A stretch of DNA of 64,000 nt, taken from NCBI GenBank assembly GCA_036924085.1, contig JAVGWX010000019.1, forward strand, positions 18,672,631-18,736,630, given 5' to 3'. Shown here piece by piece: positions 24,301-39,300 of this stretch. The DNA comes from Ariolimax columbianus (taxonomy: Eukaryota; Mollusca; Gastropoda; Stylommatophora; Arionidae). A program made the position numbers and the translations under genes. Position 1 is the stretch's first letter, and each line of letters opens with the position of its first letter. A model generated the notes under the pieces. That model saw only the letters and a program-made list of their open reading frames with translations, made no database searches and was not told the origin of the DNA.

Positions 24301-27300
24301 AGTCAGGCTCGTAGGTCTTGGTATGACAACTGTCTGGGACCGTGTTAATAGAAGAGAAGGCTGCCCAACCAGTGCGGCGACGTCTTGTCAGTGTTCAGGT
24401 TCCAGGTTATTATCAATATTGAGAAGATGTCGAAGATAAATGTACTCGTTGACATCCTCTAATCGTACCTCGCCAAGGAAAACTAGATCACAATTGGCGA
24501 AGCGATAGTGCAACACTTTGGTCTTCAAGACATTCATCTTCACACCCGTTTTCTTGCCTTCTCCATTAAGTAGCTGCATCATTTGGTTGGCTTCTGCTGC
24601 TGACTCTGTGATAGCACTATGTTACCGACAAATCGAATGTGATTGAGGCATCTGCCGTCAATAAGGATACCAAAGGTGTCCCAGTTGGACCGGCTAATGA
24701 TGCAATCATATATATATATATATATCATACATGAAAAAGTTGGAAATTAATGAACAGACAATAATAAAAGAGAGAGATATAAAGAAATAGAAATGAGAGG
24801 GTGTTGTTTTTGTCCTGGTGCTGACACTGGAGTCATTATCAACCTATGTTTTTATTGACTTTTGACCATCAGTAACTCTGCAGTTTCAAACTATTTATTT
24901 CTACACAAACTTCATTCTAGTAGACTTCAGGTTTCAATGAGGTTCCCTCACTGCTGCCACTCATTTCCTAACAATAAGCCAGGTATCAAAAAATGAGAAA
25001 ACCATAACACTCGAAGCGGAAAAATACAGAGATATAGACTAGACTTTAAGAAAGGACATGGTGAAAGCAAAGGAGCAGTGGATAATAGATCAGTGCACAA
25101 ATATTCAAAACTGCATTGTCAAGAACAATGGTAGAGCGGCTTACCAACTAGTTAGAAACCTGACAAAGAAGTTCACACCCACGATAAGAACAATTCAAGA
25201 TGAGGCAGGGAATACCAGGACTGCGGAAAAGGATGTCATGTGACCCCAGCAGACCAACAAGAAGAGGAACAGAACTTTTGCATCTTGCGTAAAGAAGTTG
25301 AGGTGGCGGTTAGAGCTCTTCAAAAGGGTAAAGCGGTGGGAGTGAATAACATACCAGGCAAACTATTAATTTTTGGAGGGACAGTGGTGATAGATTTTCT
25401 AACAAAAATCTGTTACATGATATGGCAGACGGGAGAATGCCCCACAAGCTGGACACAATCATTGATCATAGTGATACCAAAGGAGGGTAACCTCCAACAG
25501 TGTCAGAACTATAGAACCATCAGTCTTATTGCTATTACCATCAATGGTGCCCATATCACAGAGAGTGTAGTCATCACGGAGACTCAGCAAAGCGTGCTGA
25601 CTGAAAATGCAAAACGCACAATGATTTCACAGCCAGCTCTCCACATGTGTGATCTGTACGAGGCAGGGCATGTCGCTCCACGATTGGTCATTACATCCAT
25701 TAGAGAACACATTTCACAGCAATAGTCTGATACAGTCGCCATCTGCGCTTGCGATAGGCAACTATTATTACTAATATTATAATGAAATAGAATATTACGT
25801 TCTTGTTTTGATGCTTGTATTAACGTGTCTATGCATTTTGGCCCCCTTAGCACATCTACATCTGTCTGCTTTGTGGTACGTTTGATTCTTAACTCATTCA
25901 CTTATCAGTTTGTTTCCTCGTTATCAGATGGCAGAACAAAGTACCTAACTAATATGTTAGGCATCCTTATGCTTCTGCAGAAAGCCAAGACAAGATGGAC
26001 AGGACATGTTTGCATGTCCAATGAGCACCTCCTCAAGCAGCGATTTATTGGCTGCATGCATCAGGGTCAGTGGCGGCTGTAGAAACAGACTGCAACCTTG
26101 CAAAGAGATTAGGGATTAGAGAGGGAAGGCAAACCTGGTACCAGAAATGCTGTTCTGAATTCAGATGTGTCAGGCCGATATTGCGGCCTAGCTGTAAACT
26201 ATGACACAGTGTCACAAACATCCCTAATCAGGACAAAGCTACAGAAGAACTTGAAATGCAAAAAATTTTTAATTTTGTGTACAACAATCGTCAAAGTTGA
26301 ATCAGCAACATTTTGATAAAATTTCCCAACTATTATGCTGACTCAATGTACTGAATGGGTTACAATGTTCATGTAAAACCACATCTCTGTAGCTTTCAAT
26401 GATCTTGTTTGATTGGTTGTTTGTTAATGAAATAAAAATCTTGTAAATTACGAGAGGCAATTAAATGGCTAGAACATACAACTGGAATACTCCTAAACTT
26501 ACAATGCGTGAGAGCTAGACATCAAGGCAACAGATGCAGGAAAAGAGGCAGACCAAGAAAACTATGGATCGACTAAATGCTACAAAGACATGGATCTAAC
26601 AATGATGTTCGTTCTTCACATGTGATGAAGACCACTCTCTTTGTTCAGCCGTGTGGACCATCTTTACTCTCACTGTATCCGCTGAAATGGGTGACTTGCG
26701 CTGTGATTTGGTTCAAAGTGAGGAAGAAAATGCATCTTTTGTAAAACTCACTCTCTAGTCCTGAGCTACCTTTGGCCAGTGGCAAGATTTTATCGAGACG
26801 ACTGTAGATAGCACAGAATGCAGATATCTCCTCAGGGTTTACTTCCAAAGCCTTTCCCATTAACAGGAAAGGCAGTGGAGGGTGATGACACCTAACGTTG
26901 TGTATCGTGCCTTTCACATAACCGCAAGAGGTAGTAGGGATATCACTCAGCGTATGAGTGAGTTTGGCATCCCTCCCGGGTTGATTTCAGTCCATTTCAG
27001 TCATGTCTAAATTTCACACACCAAAACCAACACTGTTTGCAACTAAGACGATGGGCGTCAATCTAGTGAAGTTCAGCCATGTGAACTAGACCGTGAAATA
27101 TGACACAGGTTTAAGCATTGTGCTATTCATATGAATATAACCACTGTGCTATTCATATGAATATAACCACTGTGCTATTCATATGAATATAACCAATGTC
27201 CATTCTAGGATATTCGGACGCAATAAATCAAAAAAAAAAAAAAAACTAATTAACCAATCTATATGGAAAACAACAACACATTTACGAGAACACAAATGTA

Positions 27301-30300
27301 AGTCGTCGACTAGTGTGAATTCCAGGCAAATCCGTGGTCTGATGGCATCCATAATGAACTAACACAGCAGAACAATGTACATCCGCAGCCGGTTACAGCG
27401 CCGTCTTTGCTGTTAAAAACAACGGCCACACAAATAGCACATGAAAGAAAAAAGCATCTAAACTGGTATCTATTGACATAAATGGATTTAGTAGATGAGA
27501 CGAGTAAATTAGTTTAAACAGTAATGGCTTTATGAGGTCAAACAAAGACACTCATGCAATACATACCAGATCATATGTGTGATTTGGCACCAGGCCAAAG
27601 TGGTACATGAATCCCAGATAGTAGCCACTGTCCATGTGACCCAATTTTTTAGCCAGAAGGAACATTTCGTAAGCATGAGTATAATTCTTATCCATATCCA
27701 GAGCAACCCACCCCAGAGCTGATACTGCGTTAGGGTTATTCTGAAAACATAAAATGAGTTCTATTGTTTGTGTCTTTGCCATTTTCATGGACTCTTTACA
27801 TCAATATGGATGTGCGCTTCATCATCTTCATCATCTTGGGACTTCTCTGATAGAATTTGAGGAAAATTGGGAGATAAAGATACAACATAGCGAATGAACT
27901 GACAACTCAAAGCAAGGTCAGAGAACCATAGCTGACCAAGGCCCTACTCCGTCTCTAAGGGATGACCCTGGAAACAGGCTGCACTGGTGTAGTCTGGCTA
28001 AGAGAACAGGGATCACAGAGTGGAAGACAAATCCAGCACTCAAAAATGCCGTGCTGAAACGGGATGTGCCGGGCTGAAGGTCGCAGATATCACATCCTCG
28101 CTGTAAATTACGACACAACATCCTTTACAGGATGAGCACAGAAGATAAAAATTGTAGCTGAGCAGTGTGAGACATGTGGTGCCTCCTATATATTCTTACT
28201 TCAGTCTCTGTGATAACAGGTTATTTACTTTCGTTCCTGTATAATAATTATATGGGATACTGTTTTTAGAGTGTTCTTTTGGGCTGAAGACGTCATGAAC
28301 AACTCTCTTTAGGGGCCTCTAACTATATGTTTGGAAAGTTGTCATTTTCTTTGCTCCCTAGGTACCACTTGGTGACAACTTTCTTCAGTTAAGTTTAACT
28401 TTTACCTCACGCCATTGCTGCAAAGCGACTGCCATTACAAAAATTGCATGAAATCTGCTCCACAGATAAGAATCTATTTATTTCTGAAAGTGTGTATATT
28501 TATCTGAAGACACCCATAACACGTAAACAAAACAACATTTTTTTTGGTGTTTGCCACTTTTCTATATTCCCAAGGCAGTGTGCATTGCACTATGTTTTTA
28601 TTTTGCGCCTGTCGGCCCAGTACATCTAACTTCGGCATCCATTTTATATTTTATGTAATGGTCTGCTTCCTCCTGCATTTTCTAAGGGTTTGTTTCCCCT
28701 GGTTAACGGCTAGTGCTATGATTGGGTAGCGAGCCCAGCATCTTTGGGTTGTCAGTCGTGTCACTTAACCACTAGACCAAGCCGTCCTCTGAAAAAACAT
28801 ATCAAGCTAAACATTCTATGGCTGACTTATTGATCAATACAACTAATTTCAAGTCGCTATGTTGCTCCCTTCATGAGTTATTGACATGAATATTTAAATC
28901 CAAAAATCTTCAAAAACAAGATAAGTAGTGCCCTGTTATATGAACACAAGCTTCACAAATAGTTAGCAGGTCAAGTGGGAAGTGTTTGAGGGGAAAGAGT
29001 TTGAAGGGAAGAACAGATGGGCAGGGTATGGGTTGGTTGACGGAGAAGAGGAAGAGAACATAGGAATAACTTGAAATAATAACTCACGTTGAAAGTCACA
29101 CCTTGGGGAAGAAGGGTTGGCAGATATTACAGATGTGAGGGTATTATGTTTAATAATCACATCACTATCCTGAGCAATGTCGGTTTCTAGTAAATGATAA
29201 AATACTAGAACAAGTTACAAGCTTGGCCTTTTTTTGGAAGTATAATAACGGAAAATATAAGATGCAAAATAGAACTCAGGAAGAAAACAGAGATTGCCAA
29301 AACTGCTTTCACCAACATGAGTCATATATTGTCATACAAACAAACAACTTACAAATTGAAAAAGAGTGATCAAGTGTTATATAATTGTCATTACTGTCAT
29401 AGTCAATGATTTAATGATATCAACATTCATTGCCCTACGAAAAAACCACGAGCCATTGAATGTGAGGAACACCTCACTATCAGCCTCATGAGCCACTTGA
29501 CAAAGATACTACTGCGAATCATCATGAGAAGAGTGAGGAGTACAATCAAACCAGAAATTGGTGATGAGCAGTGCGGGTTCATGGAAAGCAAGGGCACAAA
29601 CAACTCCATACCCATTCTAAGAACGATAATTGAGAGAACCATTGAGATGAACGTCGACGTATATCTGTATTTCATAGATTATGTTAAAGCGTTCGGCAGG
29701 GTAAAACAAATGGAGCTCACCCAAAGGCTGAAATGTTTACATATTGATGTCATTATTGTAAGACATAGAAAAGAATTGATGGTTTTGAAATGTAGATTTA
29801 TAGAAGGATAGGGTGCATCTCCTGGGAAGAAAAGAAAACAAATAAGGACGTCAGAGAAATTCGGGGCATATTGAGAATTAAGGAACAAAATCAGTTAGAC
29901 AGTTAAGACATTTTTGTCACATTAAAAGAACTTGCTGATAACAATACTGAACGGAAATATAGAGGGTAAACTTGCCAGAGGTAAACAACACTATAAATGG
30001 GAGGAAAACATTAAGCGATGGACAGGAAAAAGTCTTTCAGATTGCACCATTAAGATGCCACAGTGCATGTTGAAGGTCAATTACAGCCGACTTTTGATGT
30101 GGAGATGGGACAAAGATGCTGAGCAGTGCATGAGCTACAGCGGTCAGTGACCCATAGCTGACTGCTAGCGTCAGGGCCAGCGAACCAGAGCTGCCAAGAC
30201 CCTTCTAAACCTCCATGCGGTGATCCTGGATAACAGGCTGCAACAGAGCAGACTGGCTAAGGAGAAGGGATAGAAGAGGGAATGCTAACCTGGTAATCAA

Positions 30301-33300
30301 AAATGCCAGTTGAAGTCGGATGTGTTGGACCGAAAGGTGCACATATCGCAGTCAAGCTGTAAACTATGACACAACGCATTCCGTTCTCTGGACTACATTC
30401 TGCTACTTGCAAAGCCCTTTTCGGGGTTTGATAGCGGTAGATTGAGAACAAGCGCAGAAAAAGATGTGGAGATGGTACTTGAACTGAACTGATGACTGTA
30501 TGTGTAAATAATGATCAAACAGTAGTTCCACAACATGCATACCAACTGTGCAGCCTTCAGTAACATCCTTTTCCCTTCTGTTCTGTTAGCTTCAGCTCCC
30601 ATCCCCTGAAGACAAAGGAACAAAAATCTTTCAATCAAAGCCTGCTATATTCTATCTAAGATAAACAAAAAATGTTTGTTAGTGACAACGATCCCAAAAC
30701 AACTATTTATCAACACTCAGAAAACATATAATAAACAACAGAATAGATAGTGAAGTAATAGGCTGCCAGGAATCCGAACACTGGACCTCCAAGTGACGGA
30801 GGCGCTTTGCCACAAGAGAGAGAGAGAGATGATTTAGACCAGCAGAACATCCAGAAATCCGGGCTACCTATTACTTCACTTCCTTTTCTGTTGTTCGTTA
30901 TTTATGTTCTCCAAGTGCAGATAAATACTTGTCTTGTGAACGTTGTCACGAACAAACATTCTTTGTTTACAATTCACTGCCTCAAAGTTTCCACATATTC
31001 CCTAAGATATACTAGAACCAGAAAAAAAAGAAGGGAACTCATTCTTTCCATCTGTTTGCTCTAACAAGTAGCATTTAGCCAACACTGAAATTGACAGCAT
31101 GGGAGGAAGCCTGTGAACAGGACATTTATGTATTCTTCAAGTTTCTATCGCATGTTGTTTTACATGATAAGGTTGCTAGCCTCATGGACAAATGTACTTA
31201 TTCCTTTCACAGTGAACTATGCCTCTCCTCCTCAATAATAGCCATCTATTGTGAGTAATGAATACAGCAGCAGTCAGATGTGTTGTGTTTCAACTCACCG
31301 GTCAGTCCAGAGGTGGTTGTATAGTCCGATTCTCGGACAGATTGATCTTCCACGTATGTAACATATAAGGTCAGTGTTGGACATGTGGGTGTTGGTTGTG
31401 TTGTCTTTCCCCATAGCATGTTTTCCTCGAGCCTCGGAGATCCTGCGTTTCTCAACAATTGCAGCATCTCTGATGGTAGTTCTATGCCATGCTTTATGAT
31501 CCTGTGCCAGGTACTCTTATGAGTTTACATCGACATTGAAGCGTGCCAGAGATATTTTAAAGGAGTCTTTGAAGCTCTTCTTTTATCAATCACCAGACTC
31601 AGGTCCTCTTTCTTGGAATACTTGGAATCCTGATATTCAAATAGGGTATAAAATATACAAATTTGGATTTCAAACTGTTAATGTCTGTTGCCAGGTTGTC
31701 AAATGCTTCAGCTATATGTGGTCAGGTTAGGCCATCCTGTAACCGGTGAGGTCATTGGGGCACACATGAAGACATCCTCACAACACCATGCCATCCTTCT
31801 CTGTCAGTGGCCGCTGCCTGTGCCTCTTCTGGTCGGAGATTGGTCCATTCTTTTATGTTATCCTCCCACCTCTTTTTGAGACAGCCGCGTTGTCGTCTGC
31901 ATTGCACTTTCCGTGCAGGATCGTATTTGCAAGACCATTTGATCTCGATATGTGACCATACCAAGCGAGTTTTCTTCTTTTGACAATTTCCAAGAGGTCT
32001 TCAAAAGGCCCTATTGCTGTTGTAATTCTATCTCATATTTCCTCATTTGTAACTCGATCTTTGTATGTGACGTTTAAATGTCTTAGGAAACATCTCTCAT
32101 CTCCAAAGCCTGTATCCTTTGCGAAAGGTCAGCTGTAACTGTCCATGTTTCACAAGCATAGAGGAATATTGATATGACCAATGTAAGCATTAAACTGATT
32201 TTCATGCATGGTGCTAACTGTTTATCTTGCCAGATTTTGTTAAGACATGCAGGCGCCGCTATTGTCTGTGCTTTTCAGGCCAACACCTCACATTTTGATC
32301 CTATTTGTAGTAGGTATATTTCTTCCTGCGGCTTACTAGGCCTAGGGAAGATACAAATAATTTTAGTAGATTTTTAACTTAATTTTTGTCCAGGCAGCGG
32401 CTGTTAAGCCTACTCTTTTCAATTTCTAACAGCCACATTATTTTTAACGTGCTCGACACTGAACACAGGTGTCCGATCTCACTACCTAGATATCAGGGGA
32501 AATTTTACCAGAAAATCCACAATAAAAATTCACGGTCTCCACCGTGATTTGAACCCACAACCTTTGGCACTCGAGGCGGACACCTTATCTTGACCACTGA
32601 GCCCCCACTGAGGTCCTCTGTCAGCTTGCCTAAAAAAGCCAACTGACACTGGATGTGTTAGGCCGAAAGATGCAGATATTGACAATACCTTTTCAAGACA
32701 AACGCTGAAGAAGAAGAAGAAGAAGAAGAAGAAGAAGAAGAAGAAGAAGAAGAAGAAGAAGAAGAAGAAGAAGAAGAAGAAGAAGAAGAAGAAGAAGAAG
32801 AAGAGGACTTGTTGTTTAGTTGTCAAGCTGATGCTCAGGGGTCTAAGAAGTTGCCACAATCAAAAAGTTGCAGCAGTGACTTTCTGACATCTTGTTTCAA
32901 TTTGTCTATCAATCTTCTGAAAAACTACTTTGCAGATATTTGAACATTTGAGCCCACAGAAGTTGGATATTTTTTACACGTGAAGTTACAACTTGCTGCC
33001 AAATCCTATCCATACAGAATGAACATCAACAGCATGAGTAGCATTGGGTAACAACAACGCCAGACAACAAAAAGGCAAAGGCAAAGGTCGCCGTCCATTG
33101 TAGACGATGATGGCATAATTAATTTTGCTAGCGCTATTTTTAGTAAGGATTAACTGCGCTACTTTTTATCCTCACTCTCTCGTATCGTGCCGCCCGACCC
33201 CAGTGGCAAGTTAAGGACAAGATGACTAGGGGGCGACTACGAGATGCAGGGGACTCCGCATCAACAACCCGTGAAAAAGACGGTGGAGTCCGGAGTCGAA

Positions 33301-36300
33301 CCCACACCACCTGATCATGAGGACGATGGCTTAACCACTTCGCTACAGAATCCCACAGAATGCCAGACAACAACTGCCAGGTCAAATAATAGAATCAAAT
33401 TAGGTGGTAGTCTGCATAGCAAAGTGGTTAGTGACACAGCTCACAACCTAAACATGCATATGTTAGGATCCAGCAAAGGATGTACCTCCTACGTGAACCC
33501 TGGTATTCAATCAGGAAACGGTGCCTGATGCCAGGTAGCCAAAAGCTGCTTCAATCCGTGTCAGTCCTTCGACCTGGAGTACCATTATGTCCAAAAGCAT
33601 GATGCAGATCATCTCTACATCTCATTCGTGGCCAGTTGTAGTTGACATAGAAGTTCCTCTATTGGAAGTAAACTTATTTGAAAAAAATGCATGCTGAAGA
33701 CAGATGCACTGATCCATAAGGTGTTAAAAAAAACAACACATGTACAACACATTCCATCTTAGGAGACAAGATTAACAAGAAGGGAGGGTGAGAATTACTA
33801 CATATTAGGCAATGCCTGATGATGCTGTTTGCTCTGATAGGAAGTCTACCTACTCTGTACTGCATGATTCCATAATTAAACATAGCATCTACATTGCCCA
33901 TCTGAGCTCCATCTTTGAATATGTTTATGGCAGTTTGCAGGTTCCTCTTGATTCCTTGAGCTCCATGATATAGCATGGCTCCAAGCTGGGACTGGAAAAC
34001 ATAGAAGAGAGTTAAGTATGGCGATAGAACATACAAAGTAACAACAGAGGTTAGTACAGCGGTACAACATACAAATAAACAAGAGAGGTTAGTATAACAG
34101 TACAATATACAAATTAACAAAAGAGGTTAGTATAACAGTACAACATACAAATTAACAAAAGAGGTTAGTATAACAGTACAACATACAAATTAACAAAAGA
34201 GGTTAGTATAACAGTACAACATACAAATTAACAAAAGAGGTTAGTATAGCAGTACAACATACAAAGTAACAAAAGAGGTTAGTATAACAGTACAACATAC
34301 AAATTAACAAAAGAGGTTAGTATAACAGTACAATGTACAAATTAACAAGAGAGGTTAGTTTAATTCGCGATACTAAATAATAAAAGAGATGGTGAATACT
34401 AGGAATACTTATGGTTCCTGTAGCTCGCTGGTTGTACACTACTCCTGATAAATATCCACTCAGTTGCTCTTACATTACTTGCAATTTCAAAATCCTGCAG
34501 TTTGTAAATTGCCGATTCATGGATTATAGTGTCACCATCTAGCATGTGACCTTTGATTAATTTAATCATGTCCTCTGCCTCCTCCCCATCTACATCTTAT
34601 GGCGCCATTACATGTACTTTCCAAGCCATGATGTTACTTCCTCTCCGAGTTGACTATCTGAGACCTCATTTATCAGGGTCTTTCAATCTTTTCTCCCGAA
34701 GGTACACAAGGGATGGCTATGGTATTAGCAGATCACCAACCATCATCAAGACATTCAATCATGGAACTAGCAACCTTAGGATTCTGTCTTTCCATTCCGC
34801 GCCAATTTCACACCAGTGAGGTGCAATATAAGACTTGCATGTCTCAGAGTATCTCCTATCCAACTCTACCTCACCTACACATTGGTGAACCTTACCATAC
34901 CAAGTAATCTTGCCAAAGGTTGGGTTTTAACTCCAGAGGGAGGTAAGATTGCAAATGAGGTCAAGACAGAGTTGAAGCCCCTAGCCAGAGGGAGGATGTA
35001 GAACACACACTAGCAGAGAATAGGTGCCGAAGACAAAGGTACTTGGGCCAGGAATTGCATCTGCAATCATGGTACTATGCAATCGATCCAGGAAATCAAT
35101 TGACAAATTTCAAAACAATTGACGCTAACAAACGAGGAGAGGAGACTAGCATCTGGTCAAGTAAAACATACTGATGAGACTATGTCAGTCAGGGTCAGGT
35201 CAAATATACTGACCAGGATCCCACTTCCCTACCATGCAATTCTCCCTGGAAAATAGTTTCATGACAGTCTGGCTAATGAGGTGGGGATGATGTAATCGTT
35301 GTAGTAGTGAGCGACACACAGATGAAATCAAGCTTAGCACAACAGCCACGAGGACCCGGACGTTATACATCAGCACGCTCAGGATGTGAGAAAAGCTATT
35401 GACTGCAACCAGCCACCTTGTGCAAAGCTAATGCAACCAGCCACCTAATGCCCTTTTCAGGGCGCACAAAAGAGTAAAGGTGCTCAACAACACAAAAACA
35501 ACACCAACAAACAATGTTGTCGTCGTCGTTTAATGCTCCCAATGAGTAAGTTTACTCTTTTATGAACCCTGAAAAGGGCGTTGAGTGACATGTTGTAGTA
35601 GCTTTCCTCAGATTCCGAGCATGCTGATGAAGGTGGACTATGGTCCTCCAGGCAGTTGTGCTATGCTTGGCTTCATCTGCGTGGTGCTCACTACTACGGG
35701 GATCACATTGATCCACATCTCGTCAGTCAGGAAAACAGCCTGTTTCCAGGGAACACTACATGGAAGAGAGATTGTGGTCTTGGTCAGTGTATTGATCCTG
35801 ATGCGATGTCCTGGTCAGTATGTTTTGCCAGACTGGAATAGCGTCTCAGTTCCCCTAACAAAGTAAACAACATCATCATCTACCCACCTGGGCTGAAGCT
35901 ACACCTCTCTCGGCCTGGTTTTTCAGCCACAGAAACAGGTCTCCAACTTCAGTTGTTTGAGCTTCTATTCTGACTTCATCAATCAGTCGTATACTCTCTG
36001 TGGCAATCTGGACAAGTACAAGGGCAAGTCAATAATTAGGTCACACACCAAAAAAAACCAATGAGATACGAACTTGAAAACCATTTGTTATTGCAAGATA
36101 ATTTCCACCAACATGAATACATTTATACTATCGCTTTATCAATGCAATAAAACATACAGCATAAAAGACTTTGGTCTGTTGTCTCAGCCACATAGACACT
36201 ACTTGTTCAACCTTTTCACCATTCGTGAAATGTCTCTGCTAAGGTGCAATCATGTCTTATGCTGTAGGCTAAACCATGTGAACACCATATTGCAGTTTCT

Positions 36301-39300
36301 ACACTGTCTATCGTTACTATACTGTCAGCTCAAATCATCTCCCCCATCCGTAGCACTGATGCTTCGGTTCCAATATAAACAGGATGACCAGGTAGGGTTC
36401 CATCAGCAATTTGTGAACATCCCTAAGAAAATATGTTGACCCAGTTATGCTCTGCTTTACGGGACATGTACTTCTAACCGCAAACAGGAAGCACTTACGT
36501 ATGAATATCCTTTGTAGAAAGTCTTTTTGTAAAATAAAATGCACAACAGTACGCTGTTCATTGATTGTGCACTCTGTGAACACAGACACCATTTTGAATC
36601 TGCTCATGTGCATGCAACACATAACATCAGCTACCTCACACAGCCGGATGTTGCTGCTATCTAATGACACCTTTAGTAACTACCTACTGCATTTTTCAGT
36701 TATACTATATTAGTTTGTGACCTACTTACTGACTTACCTTCATATACCAGAATGCTACATTATCATTCTACTCTAAACTTGATGTGGATTGGTTACAACG
36801 CACCAACATTTCTAGCTAGTTAACTCATTCACTCCCACGAGCCGATACAACGGCTTCCGGTTTTTTCTAGAAAACCCAGAAGCCGGTGTATCGGCTTTTG
36901 TTACTGTGTTCACAAAATCACATATTTTCCCATTCCTAGTTCTCCTAAATGTTTTATTTTGGTTATTGGCGGAAGTCCAGATTTTGCACTTTTTCATTCC
37001 GGAAGAGTTAGTTTGAGTTTCGTTGAAAAAATGTTCAGTTTCATAACTTGGAAAATATAATTTTTTTTCGAAGAGCAACTTTGAAGCTATCCCATGCACC
37101 TTCAGCCACACCAAATAGAGTTTTTTCAGTACAAGCTCGGGAATAGATAGATTATATTATTGCTAATGGTAGTGATGATGAAGATATCAATCGTTATGAT
37201 AGCATTGTTTCAATTTATTTATCTAGTCTTAGTTCTACATCGAGCGATGAAAGTAAAACTAAGTCTACTGACGAAGGGGCGGTGCCCTCTTTTGTCTCAA
37301 GCAATGGTAATAACAGTTCACAAATTCAGTAAGGGTTCAAGATCCGACACAATCATTCTAGTGTGTATAATATTAATGTGTGTATATATATTTTGAATAC
37401 AGCAGGAACATTCTTTCCGTGTGCGCGTAAATTGTAAACACTCACGCTGATGTTGATCGGAGCTTTTATTTTTTAGCACGTTTTCAACTTCACGTGCCTT
37501 CAGTAAAATGTAAATACTGTGAAAACAACTGCACCAATTTAGGTGCAACTTTCAGAACATCGTCCTTTGAGGATTTCCGTCAATAGAAATTCATTACGTT
37601 ATTTGTATATTGGTTTAGAGCTGAATAATGTATTGATGAGGGGGAACATTTTTGTTCATAATTTTTTTAAATAACAAACGATTATGCAACTTTAATTCAT
37701 CAAACACAAATTTACACCTGCATTTCTAAAATATATGTATTCCATTCTATTCTAACCTCAATTGTGAACAGTTTGGTATATAATACGTGTTATTTTAGTG
37801 AACGTCTATTGAAGACAAATAGATCGCAACTAAGTGATGCTGTTTTTCAGTTTTACATAAAAATTAAATTGTGTCCAGAGGTCCAAAATATTTGGGAGTG
37901 AATGAGTTAAATTGAAGCTTATCTAGATTATTGAAATACTGTGATGATAGTATTCATTCAGGCACATCGTGTGCTAGAGGTCACCTATAAACTCATCTCT
38001 GTCTTTTGCTTTGGGTGACTAACTACTCTACTACTGAGACACTTAAGTCAACTAAGTCACCTTCAAGTATTTAGGCAGTATTTTTTCGGCAGATGGCAGA
38101 ATCGACTAGGAAATAGGGGATTAGGTGTCAAAAAGCATCTTCTGTAACTTATCAGCTGTCACCACTGCTTAGGCACCGAGCATTAGTATGGCAACAAAGC
38201 AACAGCTGATGAACAGTATATTTATGCCAATTCTGTGCTCCCAGTGCCAAACATGGCCTCTGTCTAGGGCACGTGACAGCAGAATTTCGACTTGTGAAAT
38301 GAAGTGTTTGAGGAAAGTCATTGGTGTTACTAGGAGAGACAGAATGTGGAACGACAACATTCGAAGCATGGTCGGCACTACGTATTATGTCGAATACATT
38401 TCCAAGCAGAAAATAAGTTGGTTTGGTCATCTCATGAGAATGCCTGCTCATCATCTTCCACTGATGGCTCACAACGCTGGTAGATCTGGCTACAGGGCAA
38501 GGGGGCGGCTGCGAGACAGGTAGATAGATGACAGAGTGATTTTCCAGCGACACGGGCTTACATTGACCAACACAACGCACTTGGCGCAGGAAAGACGACA
38601 TAATCTCCCCACTACGCTCAATGGTACAAATAGAAAGAAAACTAACTAACTAGTCAGCTTAACTTGTTAACCTTTACTGCTCCTACGGCGTGAGATTACG
38701 ACAACTTGGGTCCGTTCCACTGGCATTGAACACCACCAGCTTAGGATCATAGCTTTATTGTATTTCAACTACGGGGTTAATGCTATTCTGCTCTCTTAAT
38801 TGTAGAGAATTTCAAATTCCGTCATATATGTTTAGACGAAGAAAATGACTATTGTGAAAATTTGTTTTAGATTTTGGAAAGGATTTCCTTCTGTTTTTCA
38901 CTTGGATTTAAACATTCACCCATTGTTGAGAATTGGGGAGAAGTTTTCTGCAACGGATTTTTCAAAGTTTATGTAGATAGAATAATTAAGTTTATTTATG
39001 TAGATAGAATAATTAAGTTTACAGTCGAAATGTTAGGCATAGCCATTATGGTAAACATCGATAGGAGGACGTTTTCCCAGCAAAATTTTTTTTTTCCGGT
39101 AATCAGTAACCAAGGGACGTTGCTACCAGGCGAGTCTATATGTTTCTGCTATTTTTCACCACTATCACCTTCATCTTCATGTATCTCAGAAACTAACATA
39201 CACACGATAACACCAATAAGTTCTTTATATATATATGTCTCTAGACACACACACCAAAAAAAATTTAAAAAGTTTAAATTAGAGGTTCTCAAAATCAACA

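Noticed and set aside
32530..32859. Poly-Phe frame of 109 codons on the minus strand
   Set aside because: Translation of the (GAA)n tract.
36074..36713. Overlapping frames on both strands (88-121 codons) as a small gene
   Set aside because: No motif, no splice-compatible structure, and both strands are equally open; likely chance.
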